64,000 nt of DNA from Eutypella sp. D-1 (Eukaryota > Ascomycota > Sordariomycetes > Xylariales > Diatrypaceae). Positions 30,949 through 43,900 of this stretch are shown here, piece by piece; position 1 is the stretch's first letter; every line of letters begins with the position of its first letter. The notes under the pieces were generated by a model. The model saw nothing but the letters and a program-made list of their open reading frames with translations. It did not search any database and had not been told where the DNA came from. The stretch spans positions 1,178,001 to 1,242,000 of the forward strand of contig JAJTTP010000005.1 of the NCBI GenBank assembly GCA_023313575.1, given 5' to 3'. Position numbers and translations under genes: made by a program.

Positions 30949-33872
30949 TAGGCAGTGTGGTGTGCCTCACAGGCAGTTGCATTGCGAACGACGAATCATC
31001 AATGATCTCAGGCGTTAAATCAAACCAGATACGTGTGTGAATGGGAGGTGGAGGTATGGGGTTTTGAGCTGGGGGGCAATGTGCTGTTATGATTGTGAAG
31101 GGGCTACCTCCTGGGCGTCAACTTGTCACCGACGTCGGAAGCGGGTCTATTAAAAAAAGTCGATGACAATTGCAGCAAGGATTTTGTTTGCTTTAGAGAT
31201 GTGCGTGCTTGGAACAAGAAAAAGGATTTTTTTTTTTTGTTGTTAATGAGAGACGAGACGAGACTAGATACCACCAAATGATGCGCGAACATCCTTCCTC
31301 TATCACAATCTCCATCGCTCTGGGTTGGTTGGCTGGCCTATGGCTTCCTGGGTCGACTGGTGTTTATGGTAGTCCGGTTTGGCTTCATGCCCCCCCCCCC
31401 TGCTCCCCCTAACGCCCCCTTGCATTTCCTCCCCTCTTTCTCCAGAATCGTCAAGATGACAAGACCAGTTAGCAGTCCGGCTCATGACGTCTTCGTACAG
31501 CTTAACCCCATCTCATAATCCTATTGTCGGATAGATAGATTACTCGACTCCAGATTATGATGATGATGATGATGATCCCGGCTGCTTGCCTTATCAGTTC
31601 ACGCCGTGCGCCCGCTCGGCTGCTTATAGGTCCCCGAAGCAAAAAGGAATCAGGACATTGTTGAGTCAAGATAGCTTGCGCTGCGCGTCTTACTAATAAT
31701 TTGTGTTATTTTATTTTTATTTTTATTTTTCTCGGTTGCGATACCCATCCATGTACTACGACGCAGCAGTAAGGCAGGCAGTACACAGCCTCCATCTATT
31801 GGCCGGAAATGAGCCGCCGGTGGCCTGGGCGCGCGCGAGAGAGAGCGAGTATGTGTGTGTGTGTGTATAAGCGCCGCGGCCTCTGAGTGGCGGCGCCCCT
31901 GTGCTTCGAGGAAACCCTTTAGTTGGAGGGAAATATAAGCGCGCGCTCAAAACAGGTCGACTATTGTACGTACACATACCTAGGTAGTTAGCCGGCGGCA
32001 ATGCTCTTTTTTTCCCTCTTTCCCCTAACCGCTTAACGACCCACATCGGCTGCAACCCCTTTTGCAGTTGACATAGCCCTACCTGTCCATACATATCTAT
32101 TTCTCGTCCGGTGGTGTGTGACACCGGCTTAGTAGGTACCCAGACTTTTTTTTTCTTCTAGGTCGGCAAGGCAAGAAGGCTTGGGGGCCCAATTAGGATG
32201 TAGGACGGGGGTGCTGTGGCCGTGGCCGACCCCAAAATAACCCATCATCTCGCCCAATCGCGAGGCCGGTACAGCCACGATGCTACCTAAACGGGGAACC
32301 GGTAGGGGAGGGGGAGGGGAGGCAGCGTAGGAAGCGCGCCTAAAAAGGGAACATACTACACCCAATCTGTCAACTTTTCTTCGAGTCTCACCAAGCCCAT
32401 CATACATAGAGATACCTAACATAGAATTGTCGTTTTTTTTCTTTTCTTTTGACAGTGCCGCCCCGCATGTTGCTTAGGTGGGTGCTTAGCTCTTGCATGC
32501 ATGCTATGCTATGCTATCCGTTCCCCGCCGCGCTGTAGGTAATCTGCATCAGCATCGCCATGATGGGGCCCCCCTACTCTACTAGAGATCGAGTTCCCGG
32601 CCGGTTCCTTCGCCCGCCCGGTGCCCGGTCTATGGTCCAGGGTCTGGTCTTGGTCTGGCCTGGTTTGGTCGTCATGCTAAGCGCCATCTATAACGCATCT
32701 CTGTGTAGGTCGGCTGCGAACAACCCCGGTCCTGGCCAATCCTGTCCTTTGCGATGAGGCTACCCGCCCAAGCATTTCCTCATCGTAGCTATGTATCTCT
32801 CCCTCCGTCTTCTCGCTTCTGCTTCGAGAATCTCCACTTGTAGAATGCGGTAAGAAAAGGAGCGAGCGAGAGAGAGACAGAGAGAAGTGACGTCTTCGCG
32901 GTATAGTAGTATAGTATAGAATTGTAGGCGGCCCGGACAGCGCGCCGCCTCCCAAAAAGGGTGGCCATGCCTGGCCTTCGTTCTTAGGCCTCTTTTCTGT
33001 CCTTCTCTTCCTCCCTCTTTGCATCTCGGGAGATGTTTCTTAGGCCTATTTTCCTATCGTTTCTTCCTTTCTCCTCGAACTCCTCGTCGAAAGACGTTGT
33101 CGTCATCTTGTTTTCTTACACTGCCCCCTTTTTTTTTCTTTTCTGTAGCAACAGCACAAGGCCCGGACTAACTGACTGTCTACTTGGCTGCCTGTCCTTT
33201 CCTCTTTTCGGGTTTACATTTTATTTTCTTACTTCTTAGTTGATCCCCTTGCACGGCTTATTACGTTTCCGTTCTACATATACTTTTGCTGCGTGTGTGT
33301 ATGCGTGTGTGTGTGTGTGCTACTTACGACTAGCTACTGCCACCACTACTACGACGTTAGATATTTTTATTAGAATATTTGTCTTTTCTTACTCTTTTCA
33401 TTCCGCTGGGCTGTGCTCTTGATGACCGCTAGGATGAGATGCTGGCCATCTCTCGGCGCATATAGGTTCCTCTGTCGTAGGTAAGCACGCAGCCCGGGCC
33501 GTTCCCTCTTGTTGGGGTTTTCCTCCCTTTCATATACCTTACCTTGAGGCCCTTCCCCTTCCCCTTCCGCAGATTAGAGAAAGGGCTTCTCATGAGACGT
33601 ATCATCTCGTGCCCCCCTTTTTTCCCCAATATTCCTCACCCCCATCGCCACCCCTCCCTTGCACAGCGTCGGTCTGTGCTGTCTCTGCGATTCTCAAGTG
33701 AGAGCATCTGAGACGTAGGAGGAATATATGCGCCTCCCCCTACCTATCTCCGCCATAGGATGATTATAGAGGCAGTGGGATCTGCCGCGTGTCGTCTTCG
33801 TCGTAGAAGGAGAGGAAAGGGAGAGAAAGTTAGAATGAACAAGAATCGCTGACGGCCGATCCCCGGGTTCAG
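30949..33872. other. intergenic, 2.9 kb
   Basis: No supportable gene. It holds the DBP5 3' UTR and the long upstream region of the CFEM gene. Simple repeats include GAT at 31557-31577, GT at about 31852-31867 and 33293-33319, and T- or ATTTT-rich tracts near 31705-31735. From about 33000 to 33240 the + strand is strongly CT-rich, a possible promoter/leader tract. Confidence 0.55.
31557..31577. repeat. GAT microsatellite
   Basis: About seven GAT units in intergenic DNA. Confidence 0.8.
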
Positions 33873-36800
33873 ATGTTCGCTTATAGGAGGATGGCCCTCA
33901 AGCCTCTCATCTATAAGCTGTTAATATGGACCTCGCTGTCGTTCTCCCCGGCCCTCAGCAGCAGCATCGTCCTCACGGACGAGCTCAAGTCCCTGACCCC
34001 CGCCTGCGCTCACAGCTGCATCAAGGACTTCATCGCCGCCAACTACCCGCGGTCCGTCTGCGGCTCCGGTCCTTCCCTACAATGCCTATGTACGAGCCTG
34101 TCGGAGGGCGGCTTCACGCTCGGCGAGGGAGCTGCCCTCTGTCTTGGTGGTGCGAGGGCGTCTAGGATATGTGATAGCGGAGATGTTACTGGTATGCCAA
34201 CCTACGCTATTGCCTCCCCCCTTTTTCTCTCCCGTCTTGGCTTATTACTGTGCTGACTGAACATGATGAAGACGTTCGCATTGAAAACGCTCATGATATA
34301 TGTATACGCGTGCCAAACGCGTTCAGTAATACACATGACCAGTTGTCAGTCACGGTAGTTGTGCCTTCCTCTGGGACGGGGTCTGTCGTCTTGCCAACCC
34401 CAGACGTCACCTCGAAGACGAGTACAACACGCCCGGGCCCGACCACTTCGTCAGATATGATCACTTCAACGTCAAGTAAGCAGGCGACTGGTTCTCGGTC
34501 AACCATACCGGTAGTTATCACGACATCAAAGCCAACAGCGTCGTCGGATAGCTCGACAACCACCTCGGCACCATCGGCCACGCTGTCATCGTCACTGACG
34601 ACTTCATCGACAACGACAGCGACGGCGTCAACAATCCCAGAACCTACCGAGACGTCAGGGGCAGAAGATGAGGCTCCATCACCCGTCCTCGGAACCCGCC
34701 AGATAGTGGGCATTTCCGTTGGGGCCGTGGGCGGTGCTATTTTGCTTGGACTTGCTGCCGTGTTCCTGGCGCGGCGTTCCCGCAGGAGAAACTTCCCCGA
34801 CGACGACGAGTCGTTCATCGGGGATGTCAAGAAGGACAGGGACAGCCCGCCTCAATCCAGGGCGTCCCGCATCTTCCACATATCGCCTCCTGTATTCAGG
34901 ATCTCGCGGCCTCTGGGCGCGGGTCCGGTTCCGCGACAAGATCGCGATCGCGACGAGGGATACGGCCAGCCATTACCGCCGCCGCCGTCGATGTACTCGA
35001 GCGGCGAGGAGCGCGACACCATCGGCCTCGCCATATCCCGACCCCGCAGCGAGGTCACGCCGAGGGCCTCGCGGACTTCGGAAACACAGGCGCGACTCGA
35101 GCGGAAGCCGTCGAGGCTGCTTCCGGCAAAGCCAGCGTTGACGCTGACAATCCCGCCAGCGCAGAGGAGGGGGGAAGGTGCCGGGAAGAACGCAACGATA
35201 GCGAACAGGAAAGGGGGCGGAGACGAGAACGGCCCGCCCTCGCAGCAGTCGCAATCGCAATCCCTACAACCGCCGCCGCTGACAACGACGGATAGGGCGA
35301 GCACAATGACGAACATGACGGCGTTTGCAGACCTGGACTCGGAGGCGGCGGAGGGACAACAGATCTGGCGGCCACCGCCCACGGACCCCCAGTCCGCCAC
35401 CACGTACTACGTCGCGGACCGGTGGGGCAATTGGGTGCTGAGCGGCGAGCACCGCCGGTCCGAGGTCGAGCGCGCCGTCACGGCTGCTGAGCTCGACACC
35501 TACACTCCATTGACCAAGTCGCCCATCGAGCGTCAGGAGGAAGAGGCCGCCGCCATGGCCCGTGCTATCTCCGCCTCCAACAACTACGTCGACTACCGGA
35601 ACGGCAGCGCCAGCGGCAACGGTTATAGCGGTGGTGGCGACGGCGGCGAAGGTTACCCGAAGAAGTCCCAGCCGGCCTTCCTCCTCGTTGACCCCAACGA
35701 CCCCTCCATGGCATCCATGTCAATGTCGCGGTCGTCAAGCCTGTACTCGCAGGCGAGCGCGGTACGGCCGTCGCGCCCGTCGGGCTCGCTGCCGCCAGCT
35801 AGGAGGAGAAGCAGCGGCTCATCCCGGAAGGGGAGGGGCGGCAGTGGCGCCTACTATAGGGCTACAAGCGGTGGTGGTGGCGGTATTAAGCGTTCGGACT
35901 CTAAGGACTCTCAGGCCTCCGTGACCACGATTAACACGTCTTCCTCGGGCCCCTTCGACGACGAGACCATCATCGAGGATAACGACAACGACAACGACGA
36001 CGACAATGAAAACAACGGCATGAACGTTAGCGACGTGGCCCGCCTATCGCAGCTCTCGCCCGTTGCCGAGTCGCCCTCGCCCATCAGCATGAGCGGTAGC
36101 GGGAACGGGGTCGGTGGCGCTGGCCGGAACGGCGGGGTCGGTGGTGGAACTTATGGGACCGATGGGGCTTTCGGCGCCTTCGGCACCCGGTACCCTAAGA
36201 TCCCGGGCCGCCTAGACGGGGCGACGATCCGTCTGGTGCCGCCGCCCAAGCGGCCCAACTTCTCGAGCTCGCCACCGGGGCAGCCAAGCCCAACGCTAGG
36301 CGCCGTGACGCCCATCGTCACCGGGTCACCGTCGGCCTACCCGTCGCCGCTCAGGCCCAAGCGCCCCTATAACAGGGGCCCCACCCCAGCGATGCCTGCT
36401 TACCAGCCGGCCGTCCCCATGTCTGCGCAGAGCAGCGGGTCTGGATTCTCACCCGTCCCCGCACCAGCGTCTGCGTTTTCACAACAGCAGAAACAGCAGC
36501 AACGAACCTCGGAGCTGCAGTCCCAACAGCAGCAGCAGCAGCAGACGCCTCAGGTTCTTCCACGGACACCGCCGCCGCAAATACGGCGGCTTACACCACC
36601 GCTATCGCAGAACCGGCACTCTCAGCAGCAATATCAGCATTCACAACAGAGACAGATACAGCCACAGCGTCCAAACCCCTACCCGACGCCACCATCGGCA
36701 GGGCCGCCGCGCCTGGACACCTCGTCGCCAACAGCGGCGACGGGGCGGCAGAGCCCGCACGTAGCGTCGCAGCTGACAGCATCGACGGCATCGCCGATGA

Positions 36801-37087
36801 GCACAGCGACGTCAACTTCAGCGGCGAGTTCGCTGCTCGCGAAGAGGGTGGGTAGTGACAAGGCTGCAGCACTGGCCCTAGACCGCGCGGGGAAGCAGCG
36901 GGCGGCGCCGTGGCGGCGACAGGGCGGCGAGGGAGACGGCGGCGGGCTTCTGAGCCCCGACATGGCCGGCCTCGCCTCCCCCCGGAGCGGCCCGATGACC
37001 TCCGGCACGCTACCCATGACACCGACGTGGCAGCCCAAGTTGACACCCACCAGACGCGGAGACGATTTATTTCTGAGCGTGCAGTAG
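33873..37087 (+). CDS. CFEM-domain membrane protein with large low-complexity cytoplasmic tail
   Basis: Exons 33873-34191 and 34272-37087, 1044 aa. A signal peptide is followed by a CFEM domain with all eight Cys (45, 49, 63, 71, 73, 90, 100, 117); the eighth lies in exon 2, supporting the junction GDVT-DVRIE. A Ser/Thr/Pro-rich stalk (about 137-245) leads to one transmembrane helix (about 251-272, ending LARRSRRR), and then about 770 residues of Ser/Pro/Gln/Gly-rich sequence with polyQ and acidic DNDN runs. CFEM proteins are fungal surface proteins involved in heme/iron binding, adhesion or sensing. The CLC motif is followed by TSLSEGGF rather than an Asp, so the usual heme-coordinating Asp seems absent. 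The second ATG (33891) would give a more typical signal peptide and may be the true start. Ligand and signalling role are unknown. Confidence 0.85.
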
Positions 37088-38353
37088 TCGAATAGCTACT
37101 GGCTGTCTCGTGGGATCAAAATCCACACCCTTCATTTATAGTATTCTTTTCAACCTACCCACCTTTCTTGGGTTGCCTACGATAAATATCAACCAAGCTG
37201 CAACTGCAGGACATTTTTTTCTACTAGTGGCCGTCTATTTCATTCCTCATCCCCCAAACTATTTTATATCTGAAATTCGACCTACCTACCTACAACTTTG
37301 TTTAATCTACGACACGTTCACACTTAGAAGAGGCAAGAAACCTTCTGATTCATTTTTTCCTTCTGTCGATTACCACATCTACATGCCATATATCACCAGA
37401 CTTTTATTTACCTAATACGGGCACAACCCATCTCGACCATCGCATATACTATTTATTCTGTATTATTTGTCCTCTCCCTTTGTTCCTTCAAGGGCATATT
37501 TACACTTATACACACTTACACACATGAATGAAACTCACTCTTGCGTATCAAAATGCATGGGCGGCGTTTTTAAGGAGTTGGATAATGCATGTGGAGATTA
37601 GCGAAAGAGGGCTCGGGATGATTTACCTTGTGGGAAGGAGTCAAGTGGTCCATGATACACATACTATTCAGGAGTCCGTCCATATGGGGCGGCCGGCGTT
37701 CAGGGGGGGGGTAAATCGCATATGGAGTAAACTTATAGTCGTTAAAATGACGACTGCCTACCTAGCATAAGCAGGTAGGATTACGTTTGATATACCTAAG
37801 TAATCAAGAAAGGGGCTAAGAGCTCCATACTTTCAGGCCCCACCTACTGAAAATCATGATGCGTCTCCATTCGGGAATATATACCAGTAGTTTATCGTGG
37901 ATGGGAATATTGGTTGCAGTATAAGTTCCTAGGTACGTATGTACCTCCTGCATAGGGGTATTTTGCGTGGAGACCTACTCTAAGTACCTACCTGGAAGAA
38001 GTACCTGGAAGTCAATACTCAGGGCATAATCCCACTAAAAGATTATACTATAAATGGCTCTGATTGGCCGAAATACCTAGGCAGGTCCGGTAGCTGGCGA
38101 ATGACGGAACGTAGATTGATGACATAAGGCGAAATGTCATTTATTCGCCTATAAGCATGCCTGGTTAAATAAATTAATAGACTTAAATAGTTTTCGTTAG
38201 TTTCCGTTTGTTCTACATCATCGGCTCTCCTTTTTTTGTGGTTGTAAATCTTTGATTTGTAACGGATTCTCCTTTCTAGACTCGGTATATAATCGGCTGT
38301 CTAATTGGGATGCTCGTGGCCGGCGTCATTGTCCTCAACTGATCGCCACGCAG
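37088..38353. other. intergenic between CFEM gene and MRM2
   Basis: 1.3 kb without a supportable gene. It contains a G-run near 37700-37709 and CCTAGGTACG-type palindromes at about 37928-37945 and 38078-38090. Confidence 0.5.
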
Positions 38354-39959
38354 ATGCAGCAGAAGCTACTGCTGAGGAAGATCTCGGCGTGTGCGCCTCA
38401 CCACAATGCAATCTGGGGTCTCGCGAGGACGAAGACCGCACTAGGCGCCGCCATTGCTGCCGTGACCGGTTTGACCGGTGCTTCCGGCGCAACTCGGGTA
38501 GGACTAGTAGGCAAGGCCGCCGGGATCCGCTGGTCTTCATCCAGCTCGAGATGGACGCAGCGCCAGAGCGGCGACCACTATACGCGGGAGGCGCGGGTGC
38601 AGAATCTCAAAAGCAGGGCCGCCTTCAAGCTGCTCGAGATGGACTCAAAGTACAGGCTGTTCAAGCGGGGACAGACAGTGGTGGACCTCGTAAGTCGTTG
38701 CTGTCGTCACATTGACTGTCAGGCTACACAGCGAGCCAACATCTATTGAAGCATCCGATATCTGACGTCTGCTTGTAGGGTTATGCCCCAGGTAGCTGGT
38801 CACAGGTGAGTAAACATGATCCCCAGTAAGAAAGGGCGACTCTGAATAGGCGAGAACCCTCTTATATCCTTGCTCTGCTTTACCCTTTCGATTATCGCAA
38901 GCTGAGCCCCGCACGCCCAGGTCGCCGTGGAGCGCACGAAACCGAGCGGCATCGTTGTGGGAATAGACCTGATCCCCGCGCAGCCGCCGCGCGGCGTCTC
39001 CACCATCCAGGGCAACTTCCTGTCGCCCCTGATCCAGAATCTCGTCAAGGAGTACCTGGCCGAGGTGACGCAGCGCCGGAAAGAACACCCCAGTTCAGCC
39101 CCTCCGGAAGGTGTGGGCGACGAGGTCACCGTCATGGAACGCCCCAGCTACATCGATACCGAGCGTGCCGACTCGGAGCACGAGCACGAGCATGTGGATA
39201 TTTCAGTCAATCAAGGGCGGGTGGTTGATGTAAGTTTTCCTCTTGGAAGGATTGGGCTATCTCTGTCATTCTTACATTGCCGCATACTTCGTCTATTATT
39301 TGTTCTGTCGAGGCCAGATGAAGATCATATAGTGAGAATGTAAAGGCTGATCTGAGAAACTCAAACCAAACAGATAGTGCTAAGCGACATGTCCGCCCCC
39401 TGGGAACCGACGTCCGGCTTTTTCATCAGGACGCTGAGTAACCCCTATCGCAGGATGATGAACACGAGCGGTATGCCCTTCCGCGATCATGCGGGCAGCA
39501 TGGTAAGTCGAAAACGAGCGCCCGCTACCATTCCCTGAGCTGCCTAGACTAACGACTTGGCTCTTTGTGCCTCCCTCTAATCCCAGGACCTCTGCCTAGC
39601 GGCACTCCAGTTCGCCAGCGACACCTTGCGCGCCGGCGGCCATTTCGTCTGCAAGTTCTACCAGGGCGGCGAGGACAAGGCCCTCGAGATACGGCTGAAG
39701 AAAATGTTCTTCAAGGTCATCCGGGAGAAGCCGGATGCCTCGAGAAGCGTGAGCAAACCAGCAACCCCCTCCCCCCTCACCCTATTTAGAAACTTTGAGC
39801 ACCATCCCCCGACTTGTTCATTTTATTTCTTAATCTTTTCTACTTCGCCCATTCGCTGATCATGTCTGTCGTTACGCCATGTCTTGAATATAGGATTCTC
39901 GGGAAGCGTACTTCATCGCGCTGCGCAGGAAAACGGATGTGAAGTTCGCGGATACCTAG
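38354..39959 (+). CDS. MRM2: mitochondrial rRNA 2'-O-ribose methyltransferase (MRM2/FtsJ family)
   Basis: SAM-dependent methyltransferase that 2'-O-methylates a uridine of the large mitochondrial rRNA. Six exons: 38354-38689, 38779-38805, 38921-39229, 39374-39502, 39587-39748, 39894-39959; 342 aa; all introns are phase 0. The basic N-terminus (MQQKLLLRKISA...) fits a mitochondrial presequence. RSRAAFKL-type entry (LKSRAAFKLLEMD) precedes the SAM motif GYAPGSWSQ, which is exactly exon 2 (27 nt). The K-D-K-E tetrad is recognisable in SRAAFKL, VLSDMSAPW, FVCKFYQG and SREAYFIA. An insert (about 160-220, acidic/His-rich EHEHEHVD) lengthens the central part compared with bacterial FtsJ. The ATG at 38354 was chosen; the open frame upstream has no ATG. 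Confidence 0.93.
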
Positions 39960-40968
39960 GTCTAAGCGGGGCTTGGTTCAATTGTATATATATTGCCATT
40001 CCTACGGATAAGGTTGGTGTGGCATGGGAGACAATTCCGAGGCTCGTGGCCGGCCGGGAAGTCATTGGTTGTACGTTTCCATCTAAAGGGTGAAGTAGGG
40101 GAGAGGGTTGAGCGATTGACTGTGTAAGAGAGATACCCCCATCGATTTAATAGAGGGGAAAGGAACGTCCATCCACTAGATGATGAGTTGATGATGGTGG
40201 TGTATCAACCTAGTATTGATCATCAGCAACCCAACCTGTACAGGTTGGGATAAGAGAAAAAATAAAAATAAAAAATAAAAAACCTAGCAAGTTCATCACA
40301 TGGCGCCAACGATCTACAATTAACCTCATTTATGAAAAAAAAAATTTCACAATGGCCAACACGAAATTGCACACACACGGTCATAACGTTCACGCGGAAT
40401 AGTTTCTTTTTTTCTCTCCTACTCTCTAAAAATGGGTGTTCGAACTGCCCTGCCCTAGCCATTAACTACGAATAGGCCTCAAGGCCCGGGTATTATAAGT
40501 AAAAGAATCTAGATGATGGTGGTATATATAGACGTTTCGAAAACTCTCCTCCTTCTCACGCAGAAAGGGAAAGGGGGGGGGGGGGGTTTGGGGGTTAATG
40601 TTAGGGAGTAGCCGGACTGCATGATTCCAATCCTACGCTGCATCTAATGCCACACACGCATGCACGCAAGACGCCCACGTATCTATGTATCTATCCAATA
40701 TAGGCGGTGCGGGAGAGGGGCAGCAGGAACCATTAGTGGCGAAGAGGAGAAAAAAGGGGTGTGGGTGTTGATAGAGAATTGTATTTTCATTTCGTGACCT
40801 CGTAGTTGACCTAACAATTGGAAGATAGGCAGACTTTTTCATCCAAGAAAAAAACAAAAGCGAGAGAAAAAGAAGAAGAGAAGAAAGAAAAGCAGAGGAA
40901 GAAGCACGCCAGGACTCCGTTATGAAGGCCGGGCGTGAGCAGTGGGAGAGCGCCAGCTACTAGATAGA
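39960..40968. other. convergent 3' region MRM2/kinesin-3
   Basis: 1.0 kb tail-to-tail spacer. No gene seen. It holds A-rich runs (about 40256-40282, 40335-40345) and a poly-G run at about 40573-40586. Confidence 0.55.
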
Positions 40969-43900
40969 TCAATCCTCGGCAAAGGGGGGCAGGCCGTTCC
41001 CGGCACCAGGCATCGGGCTGACGGCGCCGCTGCCGACGGCGCTGGAGGTGGTCGTGCCGGTGAAGTAGCTCTGGTCGATGCGGAAGATCCAGTCGAGCTT
41101 CTCGCGCTCGTTGCGTGCTGCGAAGAGCCATGTGTTGTCCGTCCCATAGACGGCAAACACGCCGGCCTGCAGGCGCTCGCTGAGTCCGCCTAGGCCGGGG
41201 CCGGAAGCGGGGCCGCCCTTAGTCGAGCCAGCGCCGCCGGACCAGATGGACGACACGATGCTGCCGGACGACGCCCGGCGGTGGCCCGCTGCCCGCGTCG
41301 TCGTTGCCGACGTTGCTGTCGTCGCTGTTGTTGCCGTGCTATTGGACACCTGGCTTCGCACGTCGCTGTCGTCCTCGTCGGGGCCGTTAAACAGCGCGAG
41401 GATCTCCGGCTGGCTGTCGACGCGTGAGTTGCGCAAGCTGACAATGGCCACCTCGTCTCCGTCCGTGACGTTGTGGATGTGGAGGTAAGGCCGCCGTAAC
41501 TCGACGAACCGTTTGATCCATTTGCTAGAGTCGTTGTTCGGGACCAGGAGGTAGCCGCCCTTGAGCACCTTCGGGTTCTTCGGCACACGAATTACGGTGG
41601 CAATTAGTCTCGGTGGCTCTGTGGTTTCGGGCGCTATGCCATTCTCCGGAGGTGTCGTGTTCGTTGGGCTCAGAATGCGGATCATCGGATCTGGGTGTCG
41701 TGACCAGAGTTTGACGCATCGATTCAGTATCAATGATTCACGCTCATCGTACTCTGGTTCCGAAGGCTTCTCGTCCTGAGGCTTCTCGCTTGGCTCTTCT
41801 GGTGGCTCGTTAGGTTCCTGCACTGACTCCTCTCCAGAAGATTCTTGCTTTGTTGGCGAGGGAGGGCGCGAAGTCTCAGGGGTATCATTGAGAAGAGCGT
41901 TGATAGAATCCTCGTCATCATCACGTTGCGGCGGCGACAGGCCGTCCGAGGATTGATCTTCTTCCTCCACAGGCCTTATCTTTGGTTCCGGCAGGCCGAT
42001 CTTCTTCAGGAAAAGCTGGGCCGCGCCAATTTCAGAGATCCGCACCTTCTTCTTTCGCGCGGAAATGTAGTCGCTCACCAGCGAGACGGCCCGGGGGTGC
42101 CAGTTGCTAAGGTTCTCTTCGCCCTTCACATAATCGTGCTGGCTGTCCATCCGCCACAGGTCTCCCACTCGTTTGATCGGTGCAGGCCGCATTTTTAACG
42201 TGAAGATTGCCGACGATGAGTGTACAATCCGGACATGCTGAAACAAGGACTGGAGCACAGAGGCTTGACGGACATAGTTCCTGCCTAGTATCTGGCAGCA
42301 TACATTAACAGAGAACTTCATTGGCTCCGCGAGCTTATCCGAGCTGATGTCCCAAGACAGGGCCATCTGAACTCTGTACTTGTCCGCCGTTGTCCGGTCC
42401 AGTAGAAGAGAGTTGTGCAAACTAGAGTCCCATTGTCCTGAGATCGTGACGCTCCTCGTGCCATTCGCATTCTGGCGGAAGGTCGGCTTCGAACTTAGCC
42501 TGAGTGGTATATCAGGGCTGGGCGCACCCATGTCTGGCGTCTTGCCTGCGTGGTCGAGCAGCTGTATCTTGCCAATCCTTACGGATGGAATATCATCCCA
42601 CGGCAATGCATCGCCAGAGCTATGGGTGAGATTGATCGCCACTCGCCGTTGTAGGCCCTGGTGGAGCTGGAAGGTACCGCCATCCAGTTCGCTCGTCTGT
42701 GTGACTTCCACTGGCACATATTCGCCGTTCTCATTGAGCTCAAGGATCTGAACCCTGGCGAGCAGGTCATGCTTCTCCTCGGTATAAAATTGGGACTCGT
42801 TGATGCGAGCACCTTTTGCTTGGCTCTCGGATCCCGGCGGTGAATCTCGCATTTCGTCCCAGCTGAGGAGTTTGTCCAGGTGCATTGTTGAGACTTTGGC
42901 GAAGATAGCCACCCGGAGAGTGACGTCTGGCGGCCCCGCCAATGGAACGCTCATACTATGAACACTGTCAAACCGTATGGGGCTTTCGTCAAAGTCCTTG
43001 ATCATCTGAGTCGTGGTAACGCCATCAAGGCCAGGGATGAATAGTTGGGCATGGACGTCGGTTCCTTCGCGTTCAGCGAAGCCAACCATCTCGTGCATCA
43101 CGACATTGTATTTGAGCGTGCTCGATGGGGCCCTGGCACTGGAAGGTTCCAGGGAGAGCTTAAGCATGCCGACCGCGTGGGACGTATAAGGCGACAGAAC
43201 ATCCAACGTGAAATCTTGTACCCGGCTATCAAAAACTGCCTTTAGAGGCACGTCGACCTCGCCGACAAGAGAGTATTCGGGCATACAAGTTTCGATAAAC
43301 GGGTTATCTAACTTAAAATGTTGAGAATATTCCGGCTGGTCAAGATACTGGTGCATCTGCCGCATCTGCCGTACGCGGTCGTGAAGCTTTTCCAAGCTCC
43401 ACAGGTGGATAACTGAATTCTTGTAGTCGATCACCCGAATCCCCACGCAAGGTTTAGGAGCATCGTCGAGCGCAATGTCGTCGCCTTCCGACACATCGTT
43501 AAGTACCATGTCGTAGGATGAACAACGTGTATGTCCAGCATCAACCACCGTGAACTGGAACGAGACATTTTCGCCCAGTTCTTGGCTCATGATTTGCGCC
43601 TCCTTCAGTGTTGCCGCGTGCTGGAGAACTGCCTCGGCCATCTTGACGTAGTGCCGGCCTCTCCAATGTTCGGCAACTTTCTTTGCCCTCACGATCTCCT
43701 CCTCGGACAACTTTGGCTTCGCTTTCGGTCTCTTGAGCGGATCCAGCTTCTCGATCTTGGCCTCAAATTCTTGTTTCTGGACCTCCAGTTGTTGCTGCAT
43801 CTCAACCTTGAGTTGCGTAAGGGTCTCTTCCATCTTCTCCTTCTCCTTCTTAATTTCCGCCACCTCCACATTGGCCGCCTCGGCTGATTTGAGCTGATCC

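Noticed and set aside
38252..38353. Longer N-terminus for MRM2
   Set aside because: The upstream in-frame codon is TTG; the first ATG is 38354 and gives a plausible mitochondrial presequence.
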